A stretch of DNA of 64,000 nt from Candidatus Rokuibacteriota bacterium. Lineage in GTDB: Bacteria; Methylomirabilota; Methylomirabilia; Rokubacteriales; CSP1-6. Shown piece after piece: positions 48,580 to 55,602 of the stretch. The number at the start of each line of letters is the position of its first letter. Positions within the stretch are counted from its first letter, which is position 1. A model generated the notes under the pieces. The model searched no databases. It was not told the origin of the DNA and was given only the letters and a program-made list of their open reading frames with translations. Position numbers and translations under genes: made by a program. Location of the stretch: positions 58,532 to 122,531 of the forward strand of contig QHSI01000109.1 of assembly GCA_003221515.1 (NCBI GenBank), read 5' to 3'.

Positions 48580-49972
48580 GTGTGCAAGCACACCGCGCTT
48601 GCCGCTCTCCTCGCGTTCTCCGGCGTCGCCAACGCCGCGGAGCTCTCAGTCCAGGAAGCGCTGCTTCGCGCCAAACCGGCTGTCGCGCTCGTCATGTCGG
48701 AAGTCACGTCCGAGGTCGTGCTGACGTGTCCGTCCGGTGGCGCTCAACGCGTCGTGCCCATTCCGTTTCGCGAAACAGGTACCGGCTGGTTCATCAGTCC
48801 GAGCGGCTGGATGATCACGAATGCCCACGTGGTCGCCACCACGCAACAGCCGCAGCGGTGGATCGCCGACCAGCAAGGCGAGAGGGCTGCGCGTCAAGCG
48901 TGCGGTGACGACCTCGGACGTCAGGCGCTGGCCGCTATCCTCGCGCGGGCCAAGGTCAAGCTCGAGCCGTCGCTGTACGTGCTCCTCTCGAATGGCGTCC
49001 GGTTGCCGGCGACGGTGGCCAAGTACAATCCGCCCGCCGCCGCGACCATGTCGGGCCGCGATCTCGCGCTCCTGAAGCTCGAGGCCGCCGACATGCCAAC
49101 GCTCGTGCTGGGCGACTCGTCGAACGCGAAGCTGGGCGACAAACTCCACATTCTCGGCTTTCCCGGCGTCGTGCTCAGCCACGAGCTGTTGAACGCGTCG
49201 AACAAGGTCGAAGCGTCGGTGACGAATGGCGCGATCTCCGGGTTCAAGCAGGACATCACCAACCAGCCCGTGATCCAGGTCGGGCGGGCGAGGCGAGATC
49301 GTCCAGGGATTCAACTTTGTGATTCCGTCGTCGGCAGTGCGCGACTTCATCAAGGGCACCGAGGTCCCGCTCGACGAGAAGAGCCGATTCAACGTCGCGT
49401 GGCACGCTGGCCTCGCGGACTATTTCGCGGGCAACTACTCGCGCGCCGAGAAGAGCTTCACCGAAGCCAACCGGCTCCTCCCCGAACTTCCCGATGTCCG
49501 CCGGCTGATGGCGGAAGCGAAGAATCCACCGCCCCGCCCGTTCCCGTGGGCGACCGGTGCCGTGGTCGTGACGGTGGTGAGTCTCGGCGCAGCGGGCGCC
49601 GTGCTGGCGACACGCTGGAAGCGCAACCGATATCGGATCCGCCCCTCAGAGGTGCTCCGGCTCATCGAGACTTCACGGGAGAAGCCGATCATCCTGGACG
49701 TGCGCGACGCCGCGACGTACATGAAAAGTCCCGTCAAGATCCCGGAATCACGCCACGTCGCGCCGGACGAGCTCGAGGCCGGCAAGCTCCGCGAGATTGA
49801 ACGGGACCGTACGGTCGTGGCGTACTGCACCTGACCGGACGAAGCGACTAGCGCCCGGGTGGCGCTCCGGCTACGAGCGTTGGGCTACAAGGACGTGCGG
49901 ATCCTGAAAGGCGGGCTCGGCAGCTGGGCGAACGCCGGGCTGCCGCTCGAGCCAAAGACTTCGACCGCCTGA
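48580..49972 (+). pseudogene. Degenerate trypsin-like (S1C) protease - TPR - membrane helix - rhodanese gene
   Basis: The first frame (GTG 48580) encodes a signal peptide (HTALAALLAFSGVANA|A) and a trypsin-like domain with the catalytic His (ITNAHVV) and Asp (SGRDLALLKLE). After NQPVIQV (near 49,280) the frame is lost. The homologous reading resumes in another frame as GRGEIVQGFNFVIPSSAVRD, then a TPR-like repeat (GLADYFAGNYSRAEKSFTEA), a membrane helix (GAVVVTVVSLGAAGAVLA) and a rhodanese domain (PIILDVRDAATYM). The usual segment with the catalytic Ser (GNSGGP) between them is missing, so a deletion with frame change removed it. A TGA at 49832 stands where relatives have Cys in YCxCPxEA; homology then continues (SARVALRLRALGYKDVRILK) to a stop at 49970. 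Two lesions make it a pseudogene. Confidence 0.85.
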
Positions 49973-49974
49973 CC

Positions 49975-50295
49975 TCAGCCGGCCAGGAAGTGCACGTGGA
50001 CGTGATTCACGACCTGCCCACCCCCAGGCCCGCAGTTCACCCGTAGACGATAGCCTCGCTCGCCGAATCCCTTGGCTTCGCCGACTGTGCGGGCGGCCAA
50101 GAGGCAACGGCCGAGGAGCTCGGCGTCCTGCCGCTCCATCGTCAAGATCGAGTCGATGTGGCGCTTGGGCACGATGAGGACGTGGACCGGCGCCTTGGGG
50201 TAGATGTCCTTGAACGCAAGGACGGCGTCGTCCTCGTACTCGACGTCCGCGTGGCTCTGGCGCGCGACGATGCGGCAGAAGACGCAGTCCCTCAC
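49975..50295 (-). CDS. HIT family nucleotide hydrolase/transferase
   Basis: The 106-residue protein has the HIT fold: DCVFCRIVARQ (zinc-type CxxC of the HINT/PKCI group), YEDDAVLAFKDIYPKAPVHVLIVP, and the catalytic histidine triad HVHVHFLAG at the C-terminus. It would hydrolyse AMP-linked substrates such as adenosine phosphoramidates. GTG at 50295 has GGAGGA about five bases upstream. It converges on the protease-rhodanese pseudogene with only two bases between the stops. Confidence 0.92.
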   Translation of the reverse strand: MRDCVFCRIVARQSHADVEYEDDAVLAFKDIYPKAPVHVLIVPKRHIDSILTMERQDAELLGRCLLAARTVGEAKGFGERGYRLRVNCGPGGGQVVNHVHVHFLAG

Positions 50296-50315
50296 GAGGC
50301 TCCTCCCCGAGCGCC

Positions 50316-50324
50316 TGCTATAAT
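50316..50324 (+). promoter_or_regulatory. Extended -10 promoter for the small zinc-site protein gene
   Basis: TGCTATAAT (TGn plus perfect TATAAT at 50319-50324) lies 37 bases before the ATG at 50361. An extended -10 can act without a strong -35, and no clear -35 is visible. Transcription would start near 50,331, giving a short leader with a GGGAG ribosome site. Confidence 0.65.
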
Positions 50325-50360
50325 AGCCCGGCTCGCATCAGGATTCGGAAGGGAGCGCGG

Positions 50361-50477
50361 ATGGGAACGTGTCCGAAGTGCAAGATGAAGATTCGCAAGA
50401 ACGGCAATCACGTCAAGCTCGGCTCGACTTGGTATCACAAGGCCTGCCCGCGTCGTCCGGCGGCCGCCAAGGCCTGA
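50361..50477 (+). CDS. Very small protein with a CxxC...HxxC putative zinc site
   Basis: This 38-codon gene starts at ATG 50361 and ends at TGA 50475. The product begins MGTCPKCKMKIRKNGNHVKL and continues with GSTWYHKACP, so C4, C7, H28 and C31-type positions (C-P-K-C and H-K-A-C) can make a LIM/zinc-ribbon-like four-ligand site. The protein is strongly basic. Ribosome site GGGAG lies seven bases upstream, and a near-consensus extended -10 precedes it. It is short enough to be missed by gene finders. Function unknown; small basic zinc-ribbon proteins often bind RNA or ribosomes, which is only an analogy. Confidence 0.65.
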   Translation: MGTCPKCKMKIRKNGNHVKLGSTWYHKACPRRPAAAKA

Positions 50478-50500
50478 GCGGACCTCCTCCGGCTACTGGC

Positions 50501-51028
50501 TCAGCGTGCGGTCGCCTCGTGGAGTCCGACGGGGCGCTTGATGTATCGCCCGCCGGGCTGATCGCGCACCGCGCCGTCCTGGAACACGATCCGGCCACGT
50601 AGCAGCGTGTGCGTCGGCCAGCCGCGTACCCGCGTTCCGGCGAACGGCGTGAAGTCTTGCGCCGAGCAGGTAGTGGCCGCGACGACCTCGGGAAAGATCG
50701 TCCGATACGGACCGCTCTTGTTGAGGTAGTTCTGGCCGGTGCGGAAGTAGCTCACGACCGTGGTCACGCCGCCGGCGAGTGCGGACGCGGTCTCGCTCTC
50801 GGCGTCGAGCGCCAGATCGCGATAGATCCCGATGTGGAAGTGCGAGTCCACCGCGCCCGGCAGCACGAGTCGATCGCGCGCGTCGACGACGACGGTCGCG
50901 TCGGTGGAGGCGATCGAATCGGTGAGGGCGGCGATACAGCCGTCGCGGATACCGACGTCGCAGCGCACGGCCCTCAAGTAGGGAAAGACGACGGTGCCGT
51001 CGAGGACGGCGGTATCGTAGCGGGGCAT
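50501..51028 (-). pseudogene. Hydantoinase/dihydropyrimidinase with a large internal in-frame deletion
   Basis: The frame is 175 residues against about 450-480 for the family. Residues 1-115 match the N-terminus of D-hydantoinases (DTAVLDGTVVFPYLRAVRCDV, PGAVDSHFHIG with the HxH metal pair, and ALAGGVTTVVSYFR). From about residue 124 it is the family C-terminus (DFTPFAGTRVRGWPTHTLLR, DGAVRDQPGGRYIKRP). About 280 central residues with the carbamylated Lys and remaining metal ligands are gone, yet the frame is open across the join (near VVAATTCSAQ). The protein cannot be a working amidohydrolase. Confidence 0.85.
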
Positions 51029-51055
51029 CTGCGGACTAACGGCGGTCGACTGTCT

Positions 51056-51166
51056 TCAGTGGACGCTGAGCGCCGTCCTGATCACCACGATGAAGTCGAC
51101 GACGAGCGCCGCAACGAGGATCAGCGATCCGATGTTCAGCCAGAGTCCGACTCCGTTGCCGTTCAT
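51056..51166 (-). CDS. Small single-span membrane protein
   Basis: This 36-codon frame starts at ATG 51166 with an excellent ribosome site (GAGGAGGG, seven bases upstream) and ends at 51056. The product starts MNGNGVGLWLNIGSLILVAA and continues as one hydrophobic helix (LVVDFIVVIRTALSVH): a one-helix membrane peptide. It lies 27 bases upstream of the hydantoinase remnant on the same strand, so the two may have been one unit, for example with a small subunit of a transporter. It is too short for ordinary detection. I do not recognise a family. Confidence 0.6.
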   Translation of the reverse strand: MNGNGVGLWLNIGSLILVAALVVDFIVVIRTALSVH

Positions 51167-51249
51167 TGGCGTGCCCTCCTCTGCGAGTTGTCGGCGGGAC
51201 CGTATCATACTCACCACACATCGACAAAGATTCACGGAAGGAGAGGGCG

Positions 51250-51999
51250 ATGAGACTCCTGGGACATATCGCGCTGGTCACCGGCGCTCAGCAGGGCATC
51301 GGTCGCGCCATCGCGCTGGCCTTCGCCCGCGAAGGCGCCGACGTGGGGATCAACTACCTCGACGACCGCGGAGCGGCCGAACAGCTGGCCCAGGAGATCC
51401 GCACCACCGGGCGGCGCGCGGTGCTCGTGCCGGGTGACGTTGCGCGGCCGGCGACCGGTCAGGAGATCGTCGCGCCGCTGGTGAGGGAGCTCGGTGGCGT
51501 CGACGTCCTGGTCAACAACGCCGGCGTGTACCCGCGTGTCGCGTTCCTCGAGATGCGCGAGAGCGACTGGGACCTAGTCCTCGACGTGAACCTCAAGGGC
51601 GGCTTCTTCTGCGCGCAAGCGGCGGCGCGGGCGATGATCGCCGGCGGACGGCACGGCTCGATCATCAACCTGGCGTCACAGGCGATCCGCGGCGCCGTGC
51701 GCGGCGTGCACTACTCGGCGAGCAAGGGCGGCGTCGTGGCGATGACGCGCGCGATGGCGCTCGAGCTCGCGCCGCATCGCATCCGCGTGAACGCGATCGC
51801 GCCTGGACTCACCGACACCGCGCAGCCGCGCTACGGCAACAGCGAGGAGGAGCTGGCGGCGATGGCCCGCGCGGTTCCGCTCGGCCGCATGGCGCACCCA
51901 GACGACATCGCGGACGTCGCAGTGTTTCTCGCGAGTGAGAATTCGCGCTACGTGACCGGGCAGACTTTGCACGCAAACGGAGGCTCGTACATGCCGTGA
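51250..51999 (+). CDS. SDR family NAD(P)-dependent oxidoreductase
   Basis: This 249-residue classical short-chain dehydrogenase has TGAQQGIGRAIA (TGxxxGxG cofactor loop), DVLVNNAGVYPR, INLASQAI (catalytic Ser region) and YSASKGG (YxxxK), and ends with VTGQTLHANGGSYMP. It resembles 3-oxoacyl-ACP reductase/FabG-type proteins, but these fold members act on many substrates. ATG 51250 has AGGAGAGGG just upstream. It is divergent from the small membrane-protein gene with 83 bases between the starts. Confidence 0.92.
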   Translation: MRLLGHIALVTGAQQGIGRAIALAFAREGADVGINYLDDRGAAEQLAQEIRTTGRRAVLVPGDVARPATGQEIVAPLVRELGGVDVLVNNAGVYPRVAFLEMRESDWDLVLDVNLKGGFFCAQAAARAMIAGGRHGSIINLASQAIRGAVRGVHYSASKGGVVAMTRAMALELAPHRIRVNAIAPGLTDTAQPRYGNSEEELAAMARAVPLGRMAHPDDIADVAVFLASENSRYVTGQTLHANGGSYMP

Positions 52000-52207
52000 T
52001 CGATCGGTAATTTCTACGTCGTGTCCGCTCACGAACGCTCGAACGTCGAGCGTGATCCAGCGCGGCACGCACGACGACTGCGCGTCTGTCGATTGGATTG
52101 CGTGCCATCGGAGAAGTCGTCGCCGTTTCGGATATTTACACGCGCTCTCGACATCGCAGTCCTGATTGGCATCGCAGGTGCAACCCCTACGTGATTTCAG
52201 GGAAGAC
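52000..52207. other. Non-coding stretch between the SDR gene and the riboswitch
   Basis: No gene is seen. A 7-bp inverted repeat (cgctcga acg tcgagcg, 52036-52052) lies 37 bases after the SDR stop but lacks a T-run, so it is at best a weak terminator. The promoter of the riboswitch transcript should be within this stretch; I could not pick a convincing one. Confidence 0.4.
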
Positions 52208-52297
52208 CTCCTTCTCGACAAGGCAAACCCGCCGCGAGGCGGGGACGCAAAGTCACGGGTCAGGACGGGCCTGACGGCTGGACTGCCGTAGAAGGGG
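52208..52297 (+). promoter_or_regulatory. Cyclic di-GMP-I (GEMM-I) riboswitch aptamer
   Basis: The conserved core is present in order: aaggcaaacc, a P2 stem cccgcc/ggcggg closed by a GCGA tetraloop, then ggggacgcaaagtcacgggt (the hallmark GACGCAAAG linker), a P3 hairpin tcagg/cctga, and ggctggactgccg (tetraloop receptor). P1 can be drawn as ctccttct (52208-52215) with agaagggg (52290-52297). This is the class I cyclic di-GMP riboswitch architecture. It lies 50 bases before the ATG of a large surface protein, so the cell ties that protein to c-di-GMP, the motility-to-attachment messenger. Confidence 0.92.
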
Positions 52298-52321
52298 TGT
52301 CCGGTCACCCCGGCGAAATTG

Positions 52322-52345
52322 GTGGTCTCCCTACAAGGAGACCAC
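52322..52345 (+). promoter_or_regulatory. Ribosome-site-sequestering hairpin (riboswitch expression platform)
   Basis: A perfect 9-bp stem, gtggtctcc (52322-52330) and ggagaccac (52337-52345), with loop ctacaa, ends one base before the ATG. The Shine-Dalgarno GGAG (52337-52340) is buried in its 3' arm. Between it and the aptamer, ggggtg (52294-52299, overlapping the P1 3' strand) can pair with cacccc (52306-52311), so helices compete. The layout indicates translational control; the direction (on or off with ligand) cannot be decided by eye. Confidence 0.8.
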
Positions 52346-52346
52346 G

Positions 52347-54263
52347 ATGTTCTCGCAACGCGCGTGCGCCGTCGCCTGTCTTGCCCTCGGCCTGCTGAGC
52401 GCGGCGCTCCTGCTGCCGGCACGACTGGCCTCGGCCGGGATCCTGGACGCGTCGTGGATCGCTCCGACGACGAATATCGATGGCAGTCCACTGACCGACC
52501 TAGCGTCCTACCGCGTTTACTACGGCACCTCGAACTCTCCTTGCCCGGCATCGTCGTCCTTCTCGGTCGCGTCTGCGACCGCGAGCCCGCCGTCGAATCA
52601 GGCCGTGAGCTTGCGGCTCACGGGTCTCGCGCCCGGAACGCAGTACTTCGTGTCGGTGAGCGCCGTCGACGCGAACGGCAACCAGAGCGCGTGCTCGTCC
52701 GCCGCGAGCGCCGTCGCCCGCAGTGACTTCGCCGTGAGTCCGACCGGCTCGGTGAACTTCGGAAACGTGAGCCTCGGAAGCTTCGTCGAGCAGACCTACA
52801 CCGTGTCGAACGTCGCGGGCGGCACCGTGTCCGGCAGCGCATCCGTCCCGTTGCCGTTCACGATCGTCTCGGGGAGCCCGTTCTCGATCACCGGAGCCGG
52901 CGCGACGCAGCCGGTAAAGGTGCGGTTCACTCCGGCGACGACCACGACCGTGAGCGCGACGATAAGCTTCACCGCGAACAGCGGGACCATCGCCGGCATC
53001 GTGACCGGCCTTGGCGTCGCGACCACCGCGGATACGACGAAGCCGACGATCGCGGTCACGTCACCGACGTCCGGGCCCGCGTACACGACCGCGAGCTCCT
53101 CCCTCACTCTGCAGGGGACGGCGTCGGACAACGTCGGCGTGACCCAGGTGACCTGGACGAACAGCCGGGGCGGCTCCGGAACCGCGACCGGGAGCACGAG
53201 CTGGACCGCGAGCGGGGTCGCCCTGCAGTCCGGATCGAACGTGCTCACGGTCACCGCGCGTGACGCGGCCGGGAACACCGGAACCGCGAGCATCACCGCG
53301 ACCTATGACAACACGCCGCCCAGCGTCAGCATCACCGCGCCCGCCGTCGGCGCGACGGTCGTCGGAACGGTCAACGTGACGGCGAACGCCTCGGACAACG
53401 TCAGCGTGGCCGGCGTTCAATTCTTGCTCGACGGCGTCGCGCTCGGCGCGGAGCAGACGAGCGGGCCGTTCTCCCTGGCTTGGACGTCCGGGAGTGCGGC
53501 CGACGGCGCCCACACGCTCTCGGCGCGCGCCCGTGACGCCGTGGGCAACACGACGGTCGCGGCGAACGTGGCGGTGACCGTGTCGAATGCGCCGAGCAGC
53601 CCTCCGCAGCCCTCGCCGAGCGGGCTCGTCGCCGCGTACTCCTTCCGCGAAGGCGCCGGCACCGTCGTCACCGACGCCTCCGGCAACGGCAACACGGGCT
53701 CGCTCGGCAGCGGGGTCACCTGGACCGCCGCCGGGCGCTTCGGCAGCGCCCTCGCCTTCAACGGCGCCAGCTTCGTGACCATTCCGGCGGCCGCCTCGCT
53801 GAACCTCACGACGGCCATGACACTCGAGGCGTGGGTCTATCCCACCGGCAAGCTCTACAGGTGGAACGCGGTCCTCGTGAAGGAGCAGCCCGGCGAGTTC
53901 CTCTACGCGCTCTACTCCGGCTCGTCGTCGCACCGACGGCCCTACGTCTACTTCAACACCTCGTCGACTTCCGCCGGGGAGCACGGCGCTTCCGGCACCA
54001 AGTGGCTACCCTTCAATGCGTGGTCGCACCTCGCCGGCACCTACGACGGCGCCTCGTTGAAGCTCTACGTCAACGGCCAGCTCGTCCGCAGTCAGGCCGT
54101 CAGCGGCCCGATCGCGACCTCGACCGGCCCCTTGCGCATCGGGGGCAACAGCATCTGGAACCAATACTTCCAGGGGCGCATTGACGAAGTCCGGATCTAC
54201 AACCGCGCGCGCTCGCAGAGCGAGATTCAGGTCGACATGAACACCGCGGTCGGGGGGCTGTGA
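52347..54263 (+). CDS. Exported multi-domain surface protein: FN3, ASH-like, Ig-like and LamG domains
   Basis: The 638-residue precursor has a signal peptide ending near ARLASA|G. An FN3-like domain follows (about 31-130: DASWIAPTTNIDGSPLTDLA, VDANGNQSACSS), then an ASH/choice-of-anchor-D-like domain (about 130-225: GSVNFGNVSLGSFVEQTYTV). Two Ig-like domains come next (VTSPTSGPAYTTASSSL with DNVGVTQVTWTNSRGGSGT; ITAPAVGATVVGTVNV with DGVALG) and a proline-rich linker. A C-terminal LamG/concanavalin-like domain (about 428-625) has GLVAAYSFREGAGTVVTDAS and FQGRIDEVRIYNRARS. These are carbohydrate- or protein-binding modules; no anchor or sortase motif was seen. Cyclic di-GMP control suggests adhesion or matrix function. 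A paralogue of its first half is at 57.0-58.3 kb. Confidence 0.9.
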   Translation: MFSQRACAVACLALGLLSAALLLPARLASAGILDASWIAPTTNIDGSPLTDLASYRVYYGTSNSPCPASSSFSVASATASPPSNQAVSLRLTGLAPGTQYFVSVSAVDANGNQSACSSAASAVARSDFAVSPTGSVNFGNVSLGSFVEQTYTVSNVAGGTVSGSASVPLPFTIVSGSPFSITGAGATQPVKVRFTPATTTTVSATISFTANSGTIAGIVTGLGVATTADTTKPTIAVTSPTSGPAYTTASSSLTLQGTASDNVGVTQVTWTNSRGGSGTATGSTSWTASGVALQSGSNVLTVTARDAAGNTGTASITATYDNTPPSVSITAPAVGATVVGTVNVTANASDNVSVAGVQFLLDGVALGAEQTSGPFSLAWTSGSAADGAHTLSARARDAVGNTTVAANVAVTVSNAPSSPPQPSPSGLVAAYSFREGAGTVVTDASGNGNTGSLGSGVTWTAAGRFGSALAFNGASFVTIPAAASLNLTTAMTLEAWVYPTGKLYRWNAVLVKEQPGEFLYALYSGSSSHRRPYVYFNTSSTSAGEHGASGTKWLPFNAWSHLAGTYDGASLKLYVNGQLVRSQAVSGPIATSTGPLRIGGNSIWNQYFQGRIDEVRIYNRARSQSEIQVDMNTAVGGL

Positions 54264-54347
54264 TCGTTCGTGAGGGAACTAGTCGATGGGGTGGATGAGT
54301 AGTCATCCCTCCGACCCTGAGCGCGCGCGGGCCTCTTCTCGCCTGGA

Positions 54348-54512
54348 TTATCCGGAATCGAGCGGTCTCAGCCGCCTTACGAGCTCGTAGAGCGCGCTCT
54401 TGCCACCCTGATAGCCGGCAAGCCGGACGCGACTCAGGACTTTGGCGCTCGAGAGGTCGGGATCCTCGCGCAGCCACTGCCCGATCAAAGATTCGTACAG
54501 CACCAGCTTGGA
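54348..54512 (-). pseudogene. Fragment of an IS21-type transposase (IstA N-terminal HTH region)
   Basis: About 53 residues (LVLYESLIGQWLREDPDLSS, then AKVLSRVRLAGYQGGKSALY and ELVRRLRP) match the second helix-turn-helix segment of IstA-like transposases. The frame ends at TAA soon after, with no DDE catalytic domain, and the sequence upstream is not transposase-like. Both ends of the element are lost, so it is a relic of past insertion in this accessory area. Confidence 0.55.
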
Positions 54513-54818
54513 GTGTGGCCCGACACCGCGGCGTGGTGGCGTGCGCGCATGATCTCCCACGGGTCTCACGTGAGATGAGTCCGCATGGCAGGACTCGACG
54601 GCAAGACTCATACCGAAATCGAATTTCCACAGAGATTCAACGATCCTGCGGCGCTGGCGAGAAGCGAGCCTCTGGCGCCTGTGACCGGCCAGCTAATTTT
54701 TGCGCAAAGGAGTTCACTTCAGGGGAAACTTTTCGACGCGCCGATTCCCGAGCCAATATCCGGAACGGTGATTTCCGGGGGTTCTTCGGGCGCCTCATCG
54801 CCGGGCGATTCGAATGAT

Positions 54819-55004
54819 CATTTCTTGATCGAGCGATACAACCTCTATGTCGCTCGGCGTGGGGGGCTCTTCCGTGGACGAGTGCGCCACGAACCGTATC
54901 CGCTTCGTCGGGCCACGGTGGTGCACATGTCCCAGACGATGCTGAACGCGGCGAGTCTCCCCACACCGACCGATGCGCCGTTCAGCCACTATTCACGGGG
55001 GTAG
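54819..55004 (+). pseudogene. C-terminal fragment of a DUF2071 (YqjF-like) protein
   Basis: HFLIERYNLYVARRGGLFRG, RVRHEPYPLRRA and PTDAPFSHYSRG match the end of DUF2071 proteins. The family normally continues GVDVDIF; here a TAG follows because the run cggggg appears one G short, and reading one base over gives GVDVDIFWLERL. The N-terminal half of the domain is absent: the frame reaching back to ATG 54585 is unrelated sequence. The fragment overlaps the 3' end of the minus-strand DUF1440 gene by 23 bases. Confidence 0.6.
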
Positions 55005-55530
55005 ACGTCGACATCTTTTGGCTCGAACGACTAGGCGCTTCCGCGAGCGAGCAGCGGAGCAGGCGCCGAGCGACCTCGGTCGCCGCGCCGTAGACGAGGT
55101 GGAGCGCGAATTCTTCCCCTTCCTTTGCGACGGGCCGACGGGTCGGCGGCTCGGCCAGGCCGAGCGCCGGCACCGCGATGACGTGCGCGCCGAGCCAGAC
55201 GGCAATGCCGAAGGGTAGACCGAGGGCCGCGGTTACTCTCGGTACGACCTCCGCGACGGCGCCGTAGAGCGCGCCGACCGACGCGCCGAACACGTAGTGG
55301 ACGGCGGAGCCGGCACGCGCCTTCTGGTCATCGGTGAGCCTGTGACCCACCAGGCTCGTGACCGCGGACGCGACCTTGACGGTGGAATCGTCTGGTTGCT
55401 CGGTCGCCGGAGTCCGCGATTTCGGGATCCGGTCGTCGAGGAGTCGATGGACGAGGCTCATCGCGCCGGTCGCGAGCAGGCCGCCGACCAGGCCGAGCAC
55501 CGCGCCGCGCGCCAGGTTGCCGGTGTTCAT
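54982..55530 (-). CDS. DUF1440 (YagU-like) membrane protein
   Basis: This 182-residue protein starts MNTGNLARGAVLGLVGGLLA and has several hydrophobic segments (VLGLVGGLLATGAMSLVHRL; VHYVFGASVGALYGAVAEVV; GLPFGIAVWLGAHVIAVPAL). AVHYVFGASVGALYG and GLPFGIAVWLGAHVIAVPALGL are typical of DUF1440 inner-membrane proteins, some of which are linked to acid resistance in enterobacteria. The start ATG 55530 is chosen since the upstream extension is basic and not conserved-looking. Function unknown here. Confidence 0.8.
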   Translation of the reverse strand: MNTGNLARGAVLGLVGGLLATGAMSLVHRLLDDRIPKSRTPATEQPDDSTVKVASAVTSLVGHRLTDDQKARAGSAVHYVFGASVGALYGAVAEVVPRVTAALGLPFGIAVWLGAHVIAVPALGLAEPPTRRPVAKEGEEFALHLVYGAATEVARRLLRCSLAEAPSRSSQKMSTSTPVNSG

Positions 55531-55602
55531 GGCTCGATCGAGATGCACAGTGGATTTTACTCTTCTACTTCCACGGTCGCGCACGCCGTTGGATGTTCAG
55601 GC

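Noticed and set aside
47738..48591. Long open frames on the opposite strand and in a second plus frame across the repeat protein
   Set aside because: The 27-bp unit is a multiple of three, so any stop-free frame stays open through the array. Only the frame with signal peptide, ribosome site and terminator is credible.
49275..49300. Programmed frameshift in the protease-rhodanese gene
   Set aside because: No slippery heptamer is visible, and the missing GNSGGP segment means coding sequence has been deleted, which a frameshift would not restore.
52036..52052. Intrinsic terminator after the SDR gene
   Set aside because: A 7-bp inverted repeat with a 3-base loop is present but no T-tract follows.
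54585..54818. N-terminal part of the 139-codon frame before the DUF2071 fragment as a real gene
   Set aside because: It has no recognisable domain or ribosome site and merely joins the fragment by chance in the same frame.
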